Shown one piece after another: positions 27,504-35,601 of a stretch of DNA of 45,511 nt. The stretch is from an uncultured Pirellulaceae bacterium (GTDB lineage: Bacteria > Planctomycetota > Planctomycetia > Pirellulales > Pirellulaceae). The notes under the pieces are model-generated. The model saw nothing but the letters and a program-made list of their open reading frames with translations, was not told the DNA's origin and made no database searches. Positions within the stretch are counted from its first letter, which is position 1. Each line of letters begins with the position of its first letter. The stretch is from NCBI GenBank assembly GCA_937928555.1, contig CALFWR010000128.1, positions 1 to 45,511 on the forward strand. Reading direction: 5' to 3'. Both the position numbers and the translations under genes were made by a program.

Positions 27504-28565
27504 ATGATAGTAGATCGATTTCCTGAAATCAATCGATACACGCGAATCGCCGTAATGGCCGCTTGCGGGGCACTTCTGGCTGCAATTTCCGCTTTCGCTC
27601 AGGATGCCCACACCAACAAACGCTCGCCTTCCACGACCAAGCCCCCGAAATCGGACAAAGACACCAAATCCGGACCCTACGAGATCCTGGGGGCTTTCAC
27701 CGACCCTGAAATCACCGAAAGCAGCGGAGTCGCGATGGCGAGTCCGTTGGCAGACCCACAGGCCACGCCGGCGTTTTGGACATTTAATGACTCCGGTGGC
27801 AAGCCGGCGTTGTTTCGCGTTGACCTCTCGGGCAACACAACCGCCACCATCAAAATCGCTAAGACGATCAATCGCGACTGGGAGTGCATGTGCGCCTTTG
27901 ACCTGCAAGGCAAACGGCACCTCGCCATTGCCGATGTCGGCGACAACGCGAAACGCCGCAAGAATTGCCAAGTCTACATTCTGCCCGAACCGGTCGATCC
28001 ACTGCCCAAGACCGCCAATTGCAAAAAAGTAATCGACTTCACCTACGAGGATGGTCCGCACGACTGCGAAGCAATCGGCTACAACGCGGCCGACAACAGC
28101 TTCTGGCTGGTCGAAAAAGTCTACCTTGGAGCCAAACGAAAGAATCCGCCAGGAATCTATCGCCTGGAAAATCCATTTCTCGTCGACAAAAAAGACCGGA
28201 ACAACAAACCGCTGGTCGCCAGGAAAGTTGGCACCTTCAATGTTCGCAACGTCACCGGGATGGCTTTCTCTCCCGACCGAACCAAACTGATCATCCGCAG
28301 TTACTTCGTCTGCTACCTGTTCACAAAAGCCAACAACAAAACGTGGCTGGAAACGGTTCAGCAAACCAAACCCAAAACCATCGTGTGTCCGCTGCAAAGC
28401 CAGGGGGAAGCCATCTGCTTTATGCCCGATTCCAAATCTTTGTTGCTGACATCCGAACTGGCCAGAGCCCAATTTTGGAAAATCGATCTGGAACACGAAT
28501 CGACCAAGCCTCCTTCGCCGACGAAACCCGCCCAACCCAAACCACCGAAAACCGCAAACGAATGA
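27504..28565 (+). CDS. Secreted beta-propeller-like protein of unknown function
   Basis: About 353 residues from ATG 27504. A signal peptide (RIAVMAACGALLAAISAFAQ) is followed by a Lys/Pro/Thr-rich linker and a domain with repeated WTFNDSGG, HLAIADVGDNAKRR, SFWLVEKVY, VTGMAFSPDRTKLIIRS and GEAICFMPDSKSLLLTSE. This sequence of strands with Asp/Gly turns suggests a beta-propeller of the phytase or WD-like type. ADVGDN and DCEAIGY look like conserved calcium or active-site edges but I cannot name the enzyme. The C-terminus is Pro/Lys-rich. Its stop codon overlaps the M20 peptidase start (ATGA at 28562), implying coupled translation. Confidence 0.75.
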   Translation: MIVDRFPEINRYTRIAVMAACGALLAAISAFAQDAHTNKRSPSTTKPPKSDKDTKSGPYEILGAFTDPEITESSGVAMASPLADPQATPAFWTFNDSGGKPALFRVDLSGNTTATIKIAKTINRDWECMCAFDLQGKRHLAIADVGDNAKRRKNCQVYILPEPVDPLPKTANCKKVIDFTYEDGPHDCEAIGYNAADNSFWLVEKVYLGAKRKNPPGIYRLENPFLVDKKDRNNKPLVARKVGTFNVRNVTGMAFSPDRTKLIIRSYFVCYLFTKANNKTWLETVQQTKPKTIVCPLQSQGEAICFMPDSKSLLLTSELARAQFWKIDLEHESTKPPSPTKPAQPKPPKTANE

Positions 28566-29770
28566 GCCTAACCCACGAACAAGCCAGCACCCTTGCCTGG
28601 TTGGACGACAAACAGGACGAGATGGCATCGCTGATCGTCGAACTTTGCGACATCAACTCGGGCACCCACAACCTGGATGGACTGGCCAAAGTCCGTGACA
28701 GGATCGCGGCCGCTTTTACCGCGCTCGGCGGTGAACTGAACATCGTCGCATCCGATCCATGGGAGTCGGTCGACGATGAAGGCAACGCCAAAATAAAAAC
28801 TTCCGGCGACATGATCCACGTTCGCAAATGGCCTGACGCCAAACAGAAAGTCATGCTTTGCATCCACATGGACACGGTTTTCGGCATCCAGCACCCGTTT
28901 CAAAAATGCCGCCACGCCGAAGACGGAACCATCAATGGGCCGGGCGTGATCGACGCCAAAGGCGGCATCGTCCTGATGTTGTACGCCCTCCAAGCCCTCG
29001 AACAGGGTCCGCTGGCCGGCAAAGTCGGCTGGGAAGTCATCATCAACGCGGACGAAGAAATTGGCTCCCCCGGCAGCGACAAATTCATGCGACAAAGAGC
29101 ACCGCACTGCGACGCAGGAATTCTTTTCGAGCCCTCGCTTCCCGATGGAACGCTGGTTTCCTGGCGAAAGGGATCCGGCAATTTCGCCTTTGTCGTTCGC
29201 GGCAAATCAGCCCACACCGGTCGGGACTTTGCCTCCGGTCGCAACGCTTTGGCGGCACTTTCAAGAATGATGGTCCAAGTCGATGCCTGGAACGACGACC
29301 CCTCGGATGTCACCTACAACGTCGGTCGAATCCGTGGTGGTTCGGCACTGAACATGGTTCCCGACATGGCCGTGGGCAGAATCAACATTCGCGTCAAAAC
29401 TTTGGATCAGAAAGAACAGGCCATCGAACGCATGACCCAACTGGTCGAGCAACACGGCCAACAGGACGGCATCTCGGTCAGCCTGCACGGTGACTTCAAG
29501 TCGCCACCCAAACCGATGGATGCCGGAATCGAATCGATGCAGCGGCGCATCGAAGCTTGCGGCAAAAAGCTGGGCATGGAAATCAAGTGGCGAGGGACCG
29601 GAGGTGCTTGCGATGGAAACCGGTTCGCCGACGCGGGCCTTCCCAACATCGATACGCTTGGCCCCTGCGGTGACTTTATTCACAGCGATCGCGAGTTCCT
29701 GATGCCCGAGAGCCTCGTTCCGCGTGCCAAACTGGCCAGTCTGGTTCTGGCCAGTTTTGTCGGCCAGTAG
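28562..29770 (+). CDS. M20-family metallopeptidase / amidohydrolase
   Basis: A 402-residue zinc hydrolase of the M20 family (carboxypeptidase G2, ArgE and DapE relatives). Metal ligands and catalytic residues sit in the usual order: LCIHMDTVFG (His102, Asp104), GPGVIDAKGG (bridging Asp131), NADEEIGSPGS (catalytic Glu165, ligand Glu166), and a late CGDFIHSDREFL with the last His ligand. The dimerisation insert is marked by GKSAHTGRDFASGRNAL. No signal peptide is present, so it is cytosolic. The substrate is open; closeness to glutamate carboxypeptidases suggests an N-acyl amino acid or peptide. ATG 28562 overlaps the previous stop by 4 bases. Confidence 0.92.
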   Translation: MSLTHEQASTLAWLDDKQDEMASLIVELCDINSGTHNLDGLAKVRDRIAAAFTALGGELNIVASDPWESVDDEGNAKIKTSGDMIHVRKWPDAKQKVMLCIHMDTVFGIQHPFQKCRHAEDGTINGPGVIDAKGGIVLMLYALQALEQGPLAGKVGWEVIINADEEIGSPGSDKFMRQRAPHCDAGILFEPSLPDGTLVSWRKGSGNFAFVVRGKSAHTGRDFASGRNALAALSRMMVQVDAWNDDPSDVTYNVGRIRGGSALNMVPDMAVGRINIRVKTLDQKEQAIERMTQLVEQHGQQDGISVSLHGDFKSPPKPMDAGIESMQRRIEACGKKLGMEIKWRGTGGACDGNRFADAGLPNIDTLGPCGDFIHSDREFLMPESLVPRAKLASLVLASFVGQ

Positions 29771-29922
29771 TGGTTTGCTTTGGGGACGTGGCGTTTTGCT
29801 GGCGAAATCAGATGTCAAAAAATTCCGGTTAGCCCGCCGCTGAGAGTTCTGGCAAATTTCCGCAATGCGCGTGTTCTGAGACGCCGATAGCACTCCCGGA
29901 TACGGTCAAGCCCCGGACAATC

Positions 29923-30672
29923 ATGATTGCCAAACTCAACATCCCGTCGATTGGAGCGATTTGCGTCTGTGCATTGCTCGCTTTCACCACAGAAGTCCGC
30001 GGACAGCAGAACCGCCTGTTGCTCATCACCGGCACGTCGAGCACTCGCGTTCAGCAGCAGGCTGAAAAGCCCAGCGAAGACCTGTCGCCGGAGACGGCCA
30101 GCGAGCAGAGCCCTCCGGACCCTGAACAGTTTTCAAGCCGTGCCGACGATCCACTGATGGACCGATCCGCCCAAGACAAAGATTCCGCCATGGACCGGTT
30201 AAAGGCCATGGAAGATCTCGATGACTTGGGTGACTTCGACGACGAGTATGATTCCGACGAACCTCAGGCACGGCCAGTGACGCAATGGTCACTCAAGCCA
30301 ATGACGTCGCTCCGCGCGGGCCTGGGGGCATCGTCTACCAAACTTCCAGCCGACCAATCATTTCAGCTCACCGCCCGCCCGCTGCAATCGCTGGCGACTT
30401 CGGAAAAGCTGTTCGCGTGGGCGGCTCCGGAAATCCGGTACCAGCCGCTTCTGTTCGAAGACGTTGCCCTTGAGCGATACGGACAAACCCGCGGGTTCTA
30501 CCGGCAACCAGTTTATTCAGCGGCACACTTTCTCAAGTCCGCTGTTCTCCTGCCGTACAACTCCTTTTACGATCCGGTCGACTCTTGCGACTATCCCCTG
30601 GGCTACTGCCGCCCCGGCGACGCGGTGCCCTGCGTCAAGCAACGCGTGATGCTTCGCGGCCCCCGACGATAG
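29923..30672 (+). CDS. Secreted protein of unknown function
   Basis: A 249-residue protein with a signal peptide (IPSIGAICVCALLAFTTEVRGQ). After a long low-complexity, acidic stretch (about 45-115, with DDLGDFDDEYDSDE) comes a conserved-looking domain: LFAWAAPEIRYQPLLFEDVALERYG, then QPVYSAAHFLKSAVLLPYNSF, DSCDYPLGYCRPGDAVPC. I associate this pattern with planctomycete proteins that have no assigned function. Two or three cysteines in the final part could form disulfides. The start is ATG 29923. It stands alone, 152 bp after the peptidase gene, followed by a REP-like repeat and MITE remnant H. Confidence 0.7.
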   Translation: MIAKLNIPSIGAICVCALLAFTTEVRGQQNRLLLITGTSSTRVQQQAEKPSEDLSPETASEQSPPDPEQFSSRADDPLMDRSAQDKDSAMDRLKAMEDLDDLGDFDDEYDSDEPQARPVTQWSLKPMTSLRAGLGASSTKLPADQSFQLTARPLQSLATSEKLFAWAAPEIRYQPLLFEDVALERYGQTRGFYRQPVYSAAHFLKSAVLLPYNSFYDPVDSCDYPLGYCRPGDAVPCVKQRVMLRGPRR

Positions 30673-30847
30673 CCCTGGCAACACGACGCGTAGGTCCTGA
30701 AGTTGCAGATCATCAGCCGCGAAGCGGAGACAGGATATAGCCCCGTGCGCCAGCGGCGCCAGCGTGGGGTCATCGGTTCGCAGAACCACCCAAGCCGCGA
30801 AGCGGCGACATGAGAACCTGACGCCCACGCCTAGTGAATAATCCGGG
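30673..30847 (+). mobile_element. MITE remnant H (single right end) after a REP-like block
   Basis: The right-hand family end GACGCCCACGCCTAGTGAATAATCCGGG closes at 30847 (one base differs from the consensus CTCGTG). The flank TTTAA (30848-30852) fits the N-T-N-A-N target. The remaining 160 bp is not family sequence. It carries AGCCGCGAAGCGG twice (about 30716 and 30793), a GC-rich palindromic unit found in REP-like repeats. The left end is missing, so this is a broken copy, perhaps cut by recombination. Confidence 0.6.
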
Positions 30848-30902
30848 TTTAAAAGCCAGATTTTTACGAACATGGGGCATCTACACATTCTGTAAATGCT
30901 TT

Positions 30903-32189
30903 CTAGGGATGCAGCTCAGCTCTCAATACCTCAAGAAAGAACTGCTTGACTCCAGGAGCAATGAAACTATCGCCAGATTCAAACATAGGAATCGACTTGA
31001 TCGGTTCTGGGCGGTTTGGCGTTGAATCTGATGCCATCAACCATCTTTGGTTCAATTTCGGTTGGCCGACAATCCGGAATTCCTCTGGAAAAACCGCGTC
31101 GACCCATCGGTTTGCCTCTATCAGTGACAGCCCTTTCTTTCTCATCAACATCTTCATTTGCAAGCTTGCTGTTAGCAAGAAGTCCGGAGCAGCACGCGTT
31201 TTGAATTGATAATCCTTGGTTACCTGTTCCTTTTCGTGCCACTTATTCCATTTCTCCAAAATACCGTCTACGGTCGCCGGGGAGCAGAATTCGGAACACA
31301 AAAACAATTGAGATTCAATTGCATGGTTAGTCTGATACGGAACAAGTACCCCTGTTTCCCAAACGTCTTGAAACTCTGCAAATTCACGATCAAAATTTGC
31401 TTTTGCAATTTCGCCAGCCGCATTTTTGTCGAGTGTTGAGAGTAGCTCATGAATTCGTGCCACACGGCGATCAGCGAGGATTCCTCTCAATGAAATACTT
31501 GGTCCAGATGACGGCAGTCTTGCTGGCACAATGATCTTTCGCAGGGCTTGAGAGTTTTGATTCAACGACTCATTTAGCTCTTCGAAAGACATCTTGGCTG
31601 TTTCCAACAAAAATGCTTCTTGGACGGCTTGAAACCTGTTCTTGGGAAAAGTCCTCCATCGCTTCAATTGCTTGTCGAAGTCTGTGTCAACACCTCGATT
31701 AGATCGAATCGCGATTTCTGAAAGCTTGATCTCTATTTCCGCCGAAACAGAAATCTTAAGAGGACTTTGGGGGTGGTTTCTGGGCAAGTAAAACGCCAGA
31801 TAGTCACTACCTGCGGCAAACTGTTTTAGCGGCAATTCTTTTTCTCCCTCACTCAAAAGGGATACTGACTTGATATCCTCAATATTGTCGAGAGGTCGCA
31901 GCACCAGTAAGTCGAAAAGCCCGATCACTTTCTCAGTATGCTTTGGCAACGTGTATCCGTCACTTGGCATGACAAAATCGCCTGCGTGAAGCTGCACTTG
32001 AATCAACTGCGTCTTTTCTTTGTTCCACTGACACTTTTTGTCCAGAACAAATTCCTTCAACAAATAACTATGAGATTCCCTTCTCTGTTCTGTTCTGCTT
32101 TTTACTTCCGTTTGTCTTGCAAACAATTCAGGAACCTGAAACAAAACCACCACAAAAAGAGTCGTCAGAAAGAGTTGCATCTGCATCAC
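30903..32189 (-). CDS. AT-rich secreted protein of unknown function
   Basis: A 428-residue protein that I do not recognise. A signal peptide (QLFLTTLFVVVLFQVPELFA) sends it out of the cell. The mature part is a mix of helix and strand with many Lys and Glu, and includes WRTFPKNRFQAVQEAFLLE and RWVDAVFPEEFRIVGQPK. No catalytic motif is evident. Base composition is clearly lower in GC than the neighbouring genes (e.g. 31201-31260), suggesting recent arrival. It lies between MITE remnant H and the complete copy D, which breaks into a ruined ygiQ. The start is ATG 32189 or 32186 (two Met codons in tandem). Confidence 0.7.
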   Translation of the reverse strand: MMQMQLFLTTLFVVVLFQVPELFARQTEVKSRTEQRRESHSYLLKEFVLDKKCQWNKEKTQLIQVQLHAGDFVMPSDGYTLPKHTEKVIGLFDLLVLRPLDNIEDIKSVSLLSEGEKELPLKQFAAGSDYLAFYLPRNHPQSPLKISVSAEIEIKLSEIAIRSNRGVDTDFDKQLKRWRTFPKNRFQAVQEAFLLETAKMSFEELNESLNQNSQALRKIIVPARLPSSGPSISLRGILADRRVARIHELLSTLDKNAAGEIAKANFDREFAEFQDVWETGVLVPYQTNHAIESQLFLCSEFCSPATVDGILEKWNKWHEKEQVTKDYQFKTRAAPDFLLTASLQMKMLMRKKGLSLIEANRWVDAVFPEEFRIVGQPKLNQRWLMASDSTPNRPEPIKSIPMFESGDSFIAPGVKQFFLEVLRAELHP

Positions 32190-32231
32190 TTACTTCTCCC
32201 CAAAGTCTTATTGGATTCAAAGGCTTATTAG

Positions 32232-32418
32232 CCCGGATTATTCACGACGACGGGCGTTGATTCTACGTCTGGCCAACAGCAGCAAAGGAAAAGCTGAATT
32301 TCAACAAGAAATGTAAACCATCCCGTAAATGAAAACCACAGCGATCGTTTCATCGCATCAGAGTCGCGGATCGCTGCCGCAACTGATTCTGGCGCCCACG
32401 CCTCGTGAATAATCCGGG
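32232..32418 (+). mobile_element. MITE copy D, complete, 187 bp, degenerate TSD
   Basis: A complete element with outer ends CCCGGATTATTCACGACGACG and CTCGTGAATAATCCGGG. The core matches A-C. The flanks are ATTAG (32227-32231) and GTAAG (32419-32423): three of five bases agree and both fit N-T-N-A-N. This is either an aged duplication or a sign that sequence on one side was replaced. The right end abuts the broken ygiQ directly. Confidence 0.93.
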
Positions 32419-32814
32419 GTAAGGCAAACCGTAGACCGCGTCCATGGCTTCCTAAGAGATCGGAAACTGGGGCGAATTGACGACGGCCGTTTGGGTGCCA
32501 CGCTGCTGCGTTAATCGATTTGCGTTGTAGGGGTTGGTTTCGTGGTGAATGATGCGGGTCCGTCGGCGAAAGCAAGTTTGGAATCGCAGACTTCTTGGTA
32601 GGACGGCATGTCGATGGCTTGGTCGTCGGCGGGAACTTCTTCGCTGGCACCAAGGGTGTAGGCGACACCGCGCATGCCACGCAAGTCCTTGACGGCCTCG
32701 CCGGCGTCAAGCCGTTTTGCCAGCTCGACGATCGGGTTTTCACCCATGCCAAAACAGACAAGGTCTGCCTCCACTTGAAAACGCACACGTCGGGTTACCG
32801 TTGCGCGGCGGAGA
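32419..32814 (-). pseudogene. ygiQ: ygiQ-type radical SAM gene fragment (ruined)
   Basis: A fragment of the YgiQ (UPF0313) radical SAM family. In one frame: LRRATVTRRVRFQVEADLVC...FGMGENPIVELAKRLDAGE, then LRGMRGVAYTLGASEEVP and CDSKLAFA, a close match to YgiQ proteins. After about 32560 a frameshift moves similarity to another frame: RRTRIIHHETNPYNANRLTQQRG, VVNSPQFPIS, then an in-frame TAG (32454-32452) and EAMDAVYGLPY. The CxxxCxxC cluster and everything beyond are gone: the sequence breaks at MITE copy D. A small internal deletion also removed the AHYDYW region. The fragment begins directly after the CorC-like stop codon. Confidence 0.88.
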
Positions 32815-34080
32815 TCACTCCGGATCGATAAGCTTCACTTTCACCTTGCGGATGCTGCGGCGGTTGGCTTCGAGGATTTCGAACTGCACCCCTTCGATTT
32901 CAATCTCATGGCCGGGCCTTGGGATCTCGTTGAGGCTATTCATGATCAACCCGCCAATGGTGGCGAATTCTTCTTCCTCGGGTAACGTCAGGCCCATTCG
33001 CTCGTTGAGCAAATCGATCGGAACATCGCCGCGAACATCCGCTTCCAGCTTTCCGATCTTGCGAATCATTTGCGTGGGAAGCTGATCGGTCTCATCCGAT
33101 ATCTCGCCAACGATTTCTTCAAGAACATCCTCGATCGTGACCACACCGGCAAGGCCACCGTATTCGTCCTGCACCACCGCCATGTGCATCCTGCCGGCAA
33201 GGAACTTCTTCAGCATCTCGTCCAACTGCGTGCTTTCGGGAGCCAGAATCGGCTGCCGCAAAAGCTTCTTCAGCGACCGGCGTTTGCTTTCGCTTTTCAT
33301 GGACTCCCGCAACAGGTCTTTGGCGTAAAGAATCCCCTGAATATTGTCCGTTTTGTCCTGGTAGACCGGAATTCGTGTGCGTCCCGATTCGACCACAAAC
33401 TGGAACATCTGATCCCAGGACGTTGCGATATCCAGCATGTCGATGCTCGACCGTGGCGTCATGACCTTGGTCACGTCGTTGTCGTCTAGGTCCATCACGC
33501 CTTCGATCATGTCAGCCCGGTCGGGTTCCAGGACGCCATCATTTTCGGCTTCGCTGACGATCGTGAGAATTTCTTCTTCATAGGCTTCTTCTTCGTCTTC
33601 TTCGTCGTCCTGACCGCTGGCTCGCTGAAAAACGGCCACGACAAAATTTCTTCCCACAAACAACGGCCAAAAGATTGCAGAAATCAACCACCACCAGCGC
33701 CACGAACGAAACAGAAACTCTTCAGCACCAATCTGGGCAACCGCCTGGGGCACCCATGTCGAACAGGCAACCAGCACCATCGATATCAAAATCAGGTTGC
33801 CAATCAATAGCGACCAGGACTGTTGAAGAACCGCAATGTCTCCCGCCAACCACGAAATCGCAAGGCACGCCGTCAACGAAATCGCAACGACCTGCAGGAT
33901 GCTGACGCCAAATTCCAACTGATCGCGCAGATCAAAAATTTTGCTGAACAGTTCGCCTTTGCGACGCTGCTGACAAAGCTCTTCAAGTTCATGCCACGCC
34001 GTTTCATGCAAACTACGCACCGCTACCGATGCCAGCGTCGTGACCACAATGCCAATCAGGACCAACACCCCAATCCACAT
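32815..34080 (-). CDS. CorC/HlyC-type transporter-associated protein (CNNM fold)
   Basis: A 421-residue membrane protein of the DUF21-CBS-CorC_HlyC type, implicated in Mg2+ or other cation handling. Residues 1-150 contain about four hydrophobic helices (IGVLVLIGIVVTTLASV, ILQVVAISLTACLAISW, LLIGNLILISMVLVAC, WWWLISAIFWPLFVG). An acidic loop (QDDEEDEEEAYEEE) follows. A CBS pair spans about 210-320 (MTPRSSIDMLDI; RIPVYQDKTDNIQGILYAKD; MAVVQDEYGGLAGVVTIEDVLEEIVGEI). The C-terminal transporter domain (VRGDVPIDLLNERMGL, EEEFATIGGLIMNSL, EIPRPGHEIEIEGVQFE) is complete. The start ATG 34080 overlaps the ybeY stop by 1 base. ybeY next to corC is a common pairing. Confidence 0.93.
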   Translation of the reverse strand: MWIGVLVLIGIVVTTLASVAVRSLHETAWHELEELCQQRRKGELFSKIFDLRDQLEFGVSILQVVAISLTACLAISWLAGDIAVLQQSWSLLIGNLILISMVLVACSTWVPQAVAQIGAEEFLFRSWRWWWLISAIFWPLFVGRNFVVAVFQRASGQDDEEDEEEAYEEEILTIVSEAENDGVLEPDRADMIEGVMDLDDNDVTKVMTPRSSIDMLDIATSWDQMFQFVVESGRTRIPVYQDKTDNIQGILYAKDLLRESMKSESKRRSLKKLLRQPILAPESTQLDEMLKKFLAGRMHMAVVQDEYGGLAGVVTIEDVLEEIVGEISDETDQLPTQMIRKIGKLEADVRGDVPIDLLNERMGLTLPEEEEFATIGGLIMNSLNEIPRPGHEIEIEGVQFEILEANRRSIRKVKVKLIDPE

Positions 34081-34565
34081 CAGGAAATCTCCCGCTGACG
34101 GTCCAGGGAATCAGTCGCAAAACCAAACAGTTCAAGGTATTTCTGTTCCTGCTGCTGCATCTCGGCGATGTCCTCTGGCTGATGATCGTCCAGACCACAC
34201 AGGTGCAAGGTGCCGTGAATCAGATACAGAATCAGTTCCGTTTCCATGCTGTGATTCAGTTGGGCAGCAAAACGGGTCGCCGTTTCGGTGCTGATAATCA
34301 ACTGACCGCAGAGCCGCTTTTGACCCGAGTCGGTCTGCACAATATCCAACACAAAACTGATCACATCGGTTTCCCAATCGTGATCTAGGTACTGGCGATT
34401 GAGCTCCCGGATACTCCTGTCGTCCACCAGCGCGATGCTCAATTCGGATTCGCAGAATTCGTAATCGTCCAGGATCCGCGCCGCGACCCGGGTCAGTAAC
34501 TCCACCGGAACAGGGAGTGTTTGCTCGTCGGCGATCTCAATTTTGTGGGTAGTTTGTTGGCTCAC
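34080..34565 (-). CDS. ybeY: Endoribonuclease YbeY (16S rRNA maturation)
   Basis: A 161-residue zinc endonuclease involved in maturing 16S rRNA and ribosome quality control. The motif LIHGTLHLCGLDDH (His117, His121, His128) holds the zinc. The usual spacing is H-x3-H-x5-H, but here the third His is one residue later because of DDH. The TDVISF segment and RELNRQYLDHDWETD before it are typical. It starts at ATG 34565. The stop overlaps the CorC-like start (TGATG), suggesting translational coupling. This looks functional, but the His spacing deserves a check. Confidence 0.93.
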   Translation of the reverse strand: MSQQTTHKIEIADEQTLPVPVELLTRVAARILDDYEFCESELSIALVDDRSIRELNRQYLDHDWETDVISFVLDIVQTDSGQKRLCGQLIISTETATRFAAQLNHSMETELILYLIHGTLHLCGLDDHQPEDIAEMQQQEQKYLELFGFATDSLDRQREIS

Positions 34566-34711
34566 TTGAAAGCGATTGCGGGGTGAAAGAGGAGCGGCGA
34601 TGTGCCATTTCGACCGAATTTACGTATCGTTGCAGAAAAATGGGCCTTAGTGGTGCCCACACTGGTTGACTTTAGCAGAGATTGCGTCAATTTTTCGGAA
34701 TTGTGACTTTC

Positions 34712-34731
34712 CCACCTCAGACCCGAGGTGG
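34712..34731 (+). promoter_or_regulatory. Stem-loop upstream of the Ala-Pro-Cys protein
   Basis: A perfect 7-bp stem CCACCTC-AGACCC-GAGGTGG followed by AATTTTC, in the 225-bp spacer between ybeY and the plus-strand gene at 34792. It could end an upstream transcript or shape the 5' leader of the gene. The short A/T run after it is too weak for a firm terminator call. TTGACT at 34666-34671 may be a -35 box, but no good -10 box follows. Confidence 0.35.
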
Positions 34732-34791
34732 AATTTTCGCCGCTAATGATGAAACGTCAGATGCGGTTCACCAAGATACGGGAGTATACAC

Positions 34792-35469
34792 GTGTCAAAG
34801 AATCGAGTTTTTCTTTCGGTATTCGCGGTCGTCGCGATGGTTTGCATGATCTCCGAATCAGCAAATGCCCAACTGTTCAAAGGCCGTCTGTTGAAAGGCC
34901 GTCGCGCCAACAACTGCTGCCAGGCTCCTGCTCCAGCAACGTGCTGTAGCACACCAGCACCTGCCCCAGCAGCACCATGCTGCGGCACACCCGCTCCTGC
35001 TCCTGCTCCTGCTCCAGCACCATGCTGTGGCACTCCAGCACCCGCACCTGCTCCAGCTCCTTGCTGTGGCACACCTGCTCCCGCTCCAGCTGCAGCACCT
35101 TGCTGTGGTGGTGTTGCAGGCCCAATGGTTGCACCGGCTCCAGTTTCAATCGCTCCCGCTGTCGTTTCTGCTCCCGTTGTTTCAGGAGTTTCGTCCTGCT
35201 GCGGTGGTTCAATGGCAATGGCACCGGTCCTCGGTTCACAACCAGTAGTCACTTCGGCTCCAGCAGTCGGAGGCATTGTCGCCGGTTCTGTCATCAATGG
35301 CGAAACGGTTGTCTCTGTTGAATCTGTCGTCGCGGGCGAAACTGTCGTCGCGGGCGAAACTGTCATGGCTGAAGGAACCGTTCAAGGCTCTGTTTCAGAC
35401 ACAGCTCCAATGGAAGAAACCGTTACTTCAGCGGTTACTCCAATCGAGCCTCCAGCAGAAGAAAACTAG
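34792..35469 (+). CDS. Secreted Ala-Pro-Cys repeat protein
   Basis: A 225-residue exported protein, start GTG 34792, with GGGAG 9 bases ahead (34779-34783). A signal peptide (VFLSVFAVVAMVCMISESANAQ) precedes a central repeat (about 41-107) of PAPAPAPAPCCGTPAP units, each with a CC pair, five copies of varying length. The C-terminal third is rich in Val, Ser and Glu (VVAGETVVAGETV). The CC pairs could bind metal or form disulfide cross-links, and Ala-Pro runs give an extended rod. The biological role is unknown; a wall or appendage protein is a guess. It has its own strong terminator, and repetitive units are prone to copy-number changes. Confidence 0.8.
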   Translation: MSKNRVFLSVFAVVAMVCMISESANAQLFKGRLLKGRRANNCCQAPAPATCCSTPAPAPAAPCCGTPAPAPAPAPAPCCGTPAPAPAPAPCCGTPAPAPAAAPCCGGVAGPMVAPAPVSIAPAVVSAPVVSGVSSCCGGSMAMAPVLGSQPVVTSAPAVGGIVAGSVINGETVVSVESVVAGETVVAGETVMAEGTVQGSVSDTAPMEETVTSAVTPIEPPAEEN

Positions 35470-35502
35470 TTCACACCAGAACTGTAGTTTGAGAATCAGA
35501 GA

Positions 35503-35528
35503 GGCCGGTCCATGGACCGGCCTTTTTC
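35503..35528 (+). terminator. Rho-independent terminator of the Ala-Pro-Cys gene
   Basis: A perfect palindrome GGCCGGTCCATGGACCGGCC (35503-35522) followed by TTTTTCTTTT. It begins 34 bases after the stop codon. It is strong on the plus strand and also separates this gene from the convergent ATPase gene. Confidence 0.95.
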
Positions 35529-35601
35529 TTTTGTGCGTTTACCTGATTCACCAAACTGACTGATCCAGTAAGCCATCGATAAACATGAGTTTTCGCCGAT
35601 G

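Noticed and set aside
27273-28628. Long (451-codon) minus-strand open frame
   Set aside because: Most of it is the shadow of the plus-strand secreted protein; only the last 60 codons (27273-27455) are a plausible gene.
29820-29840. AAAAATTCCGGTTAGCC, similar to a MITE outer end
   Set aside because: The match is limited to about 10 bases, and the flank TTAGC does not fit the family target; too weak to call.
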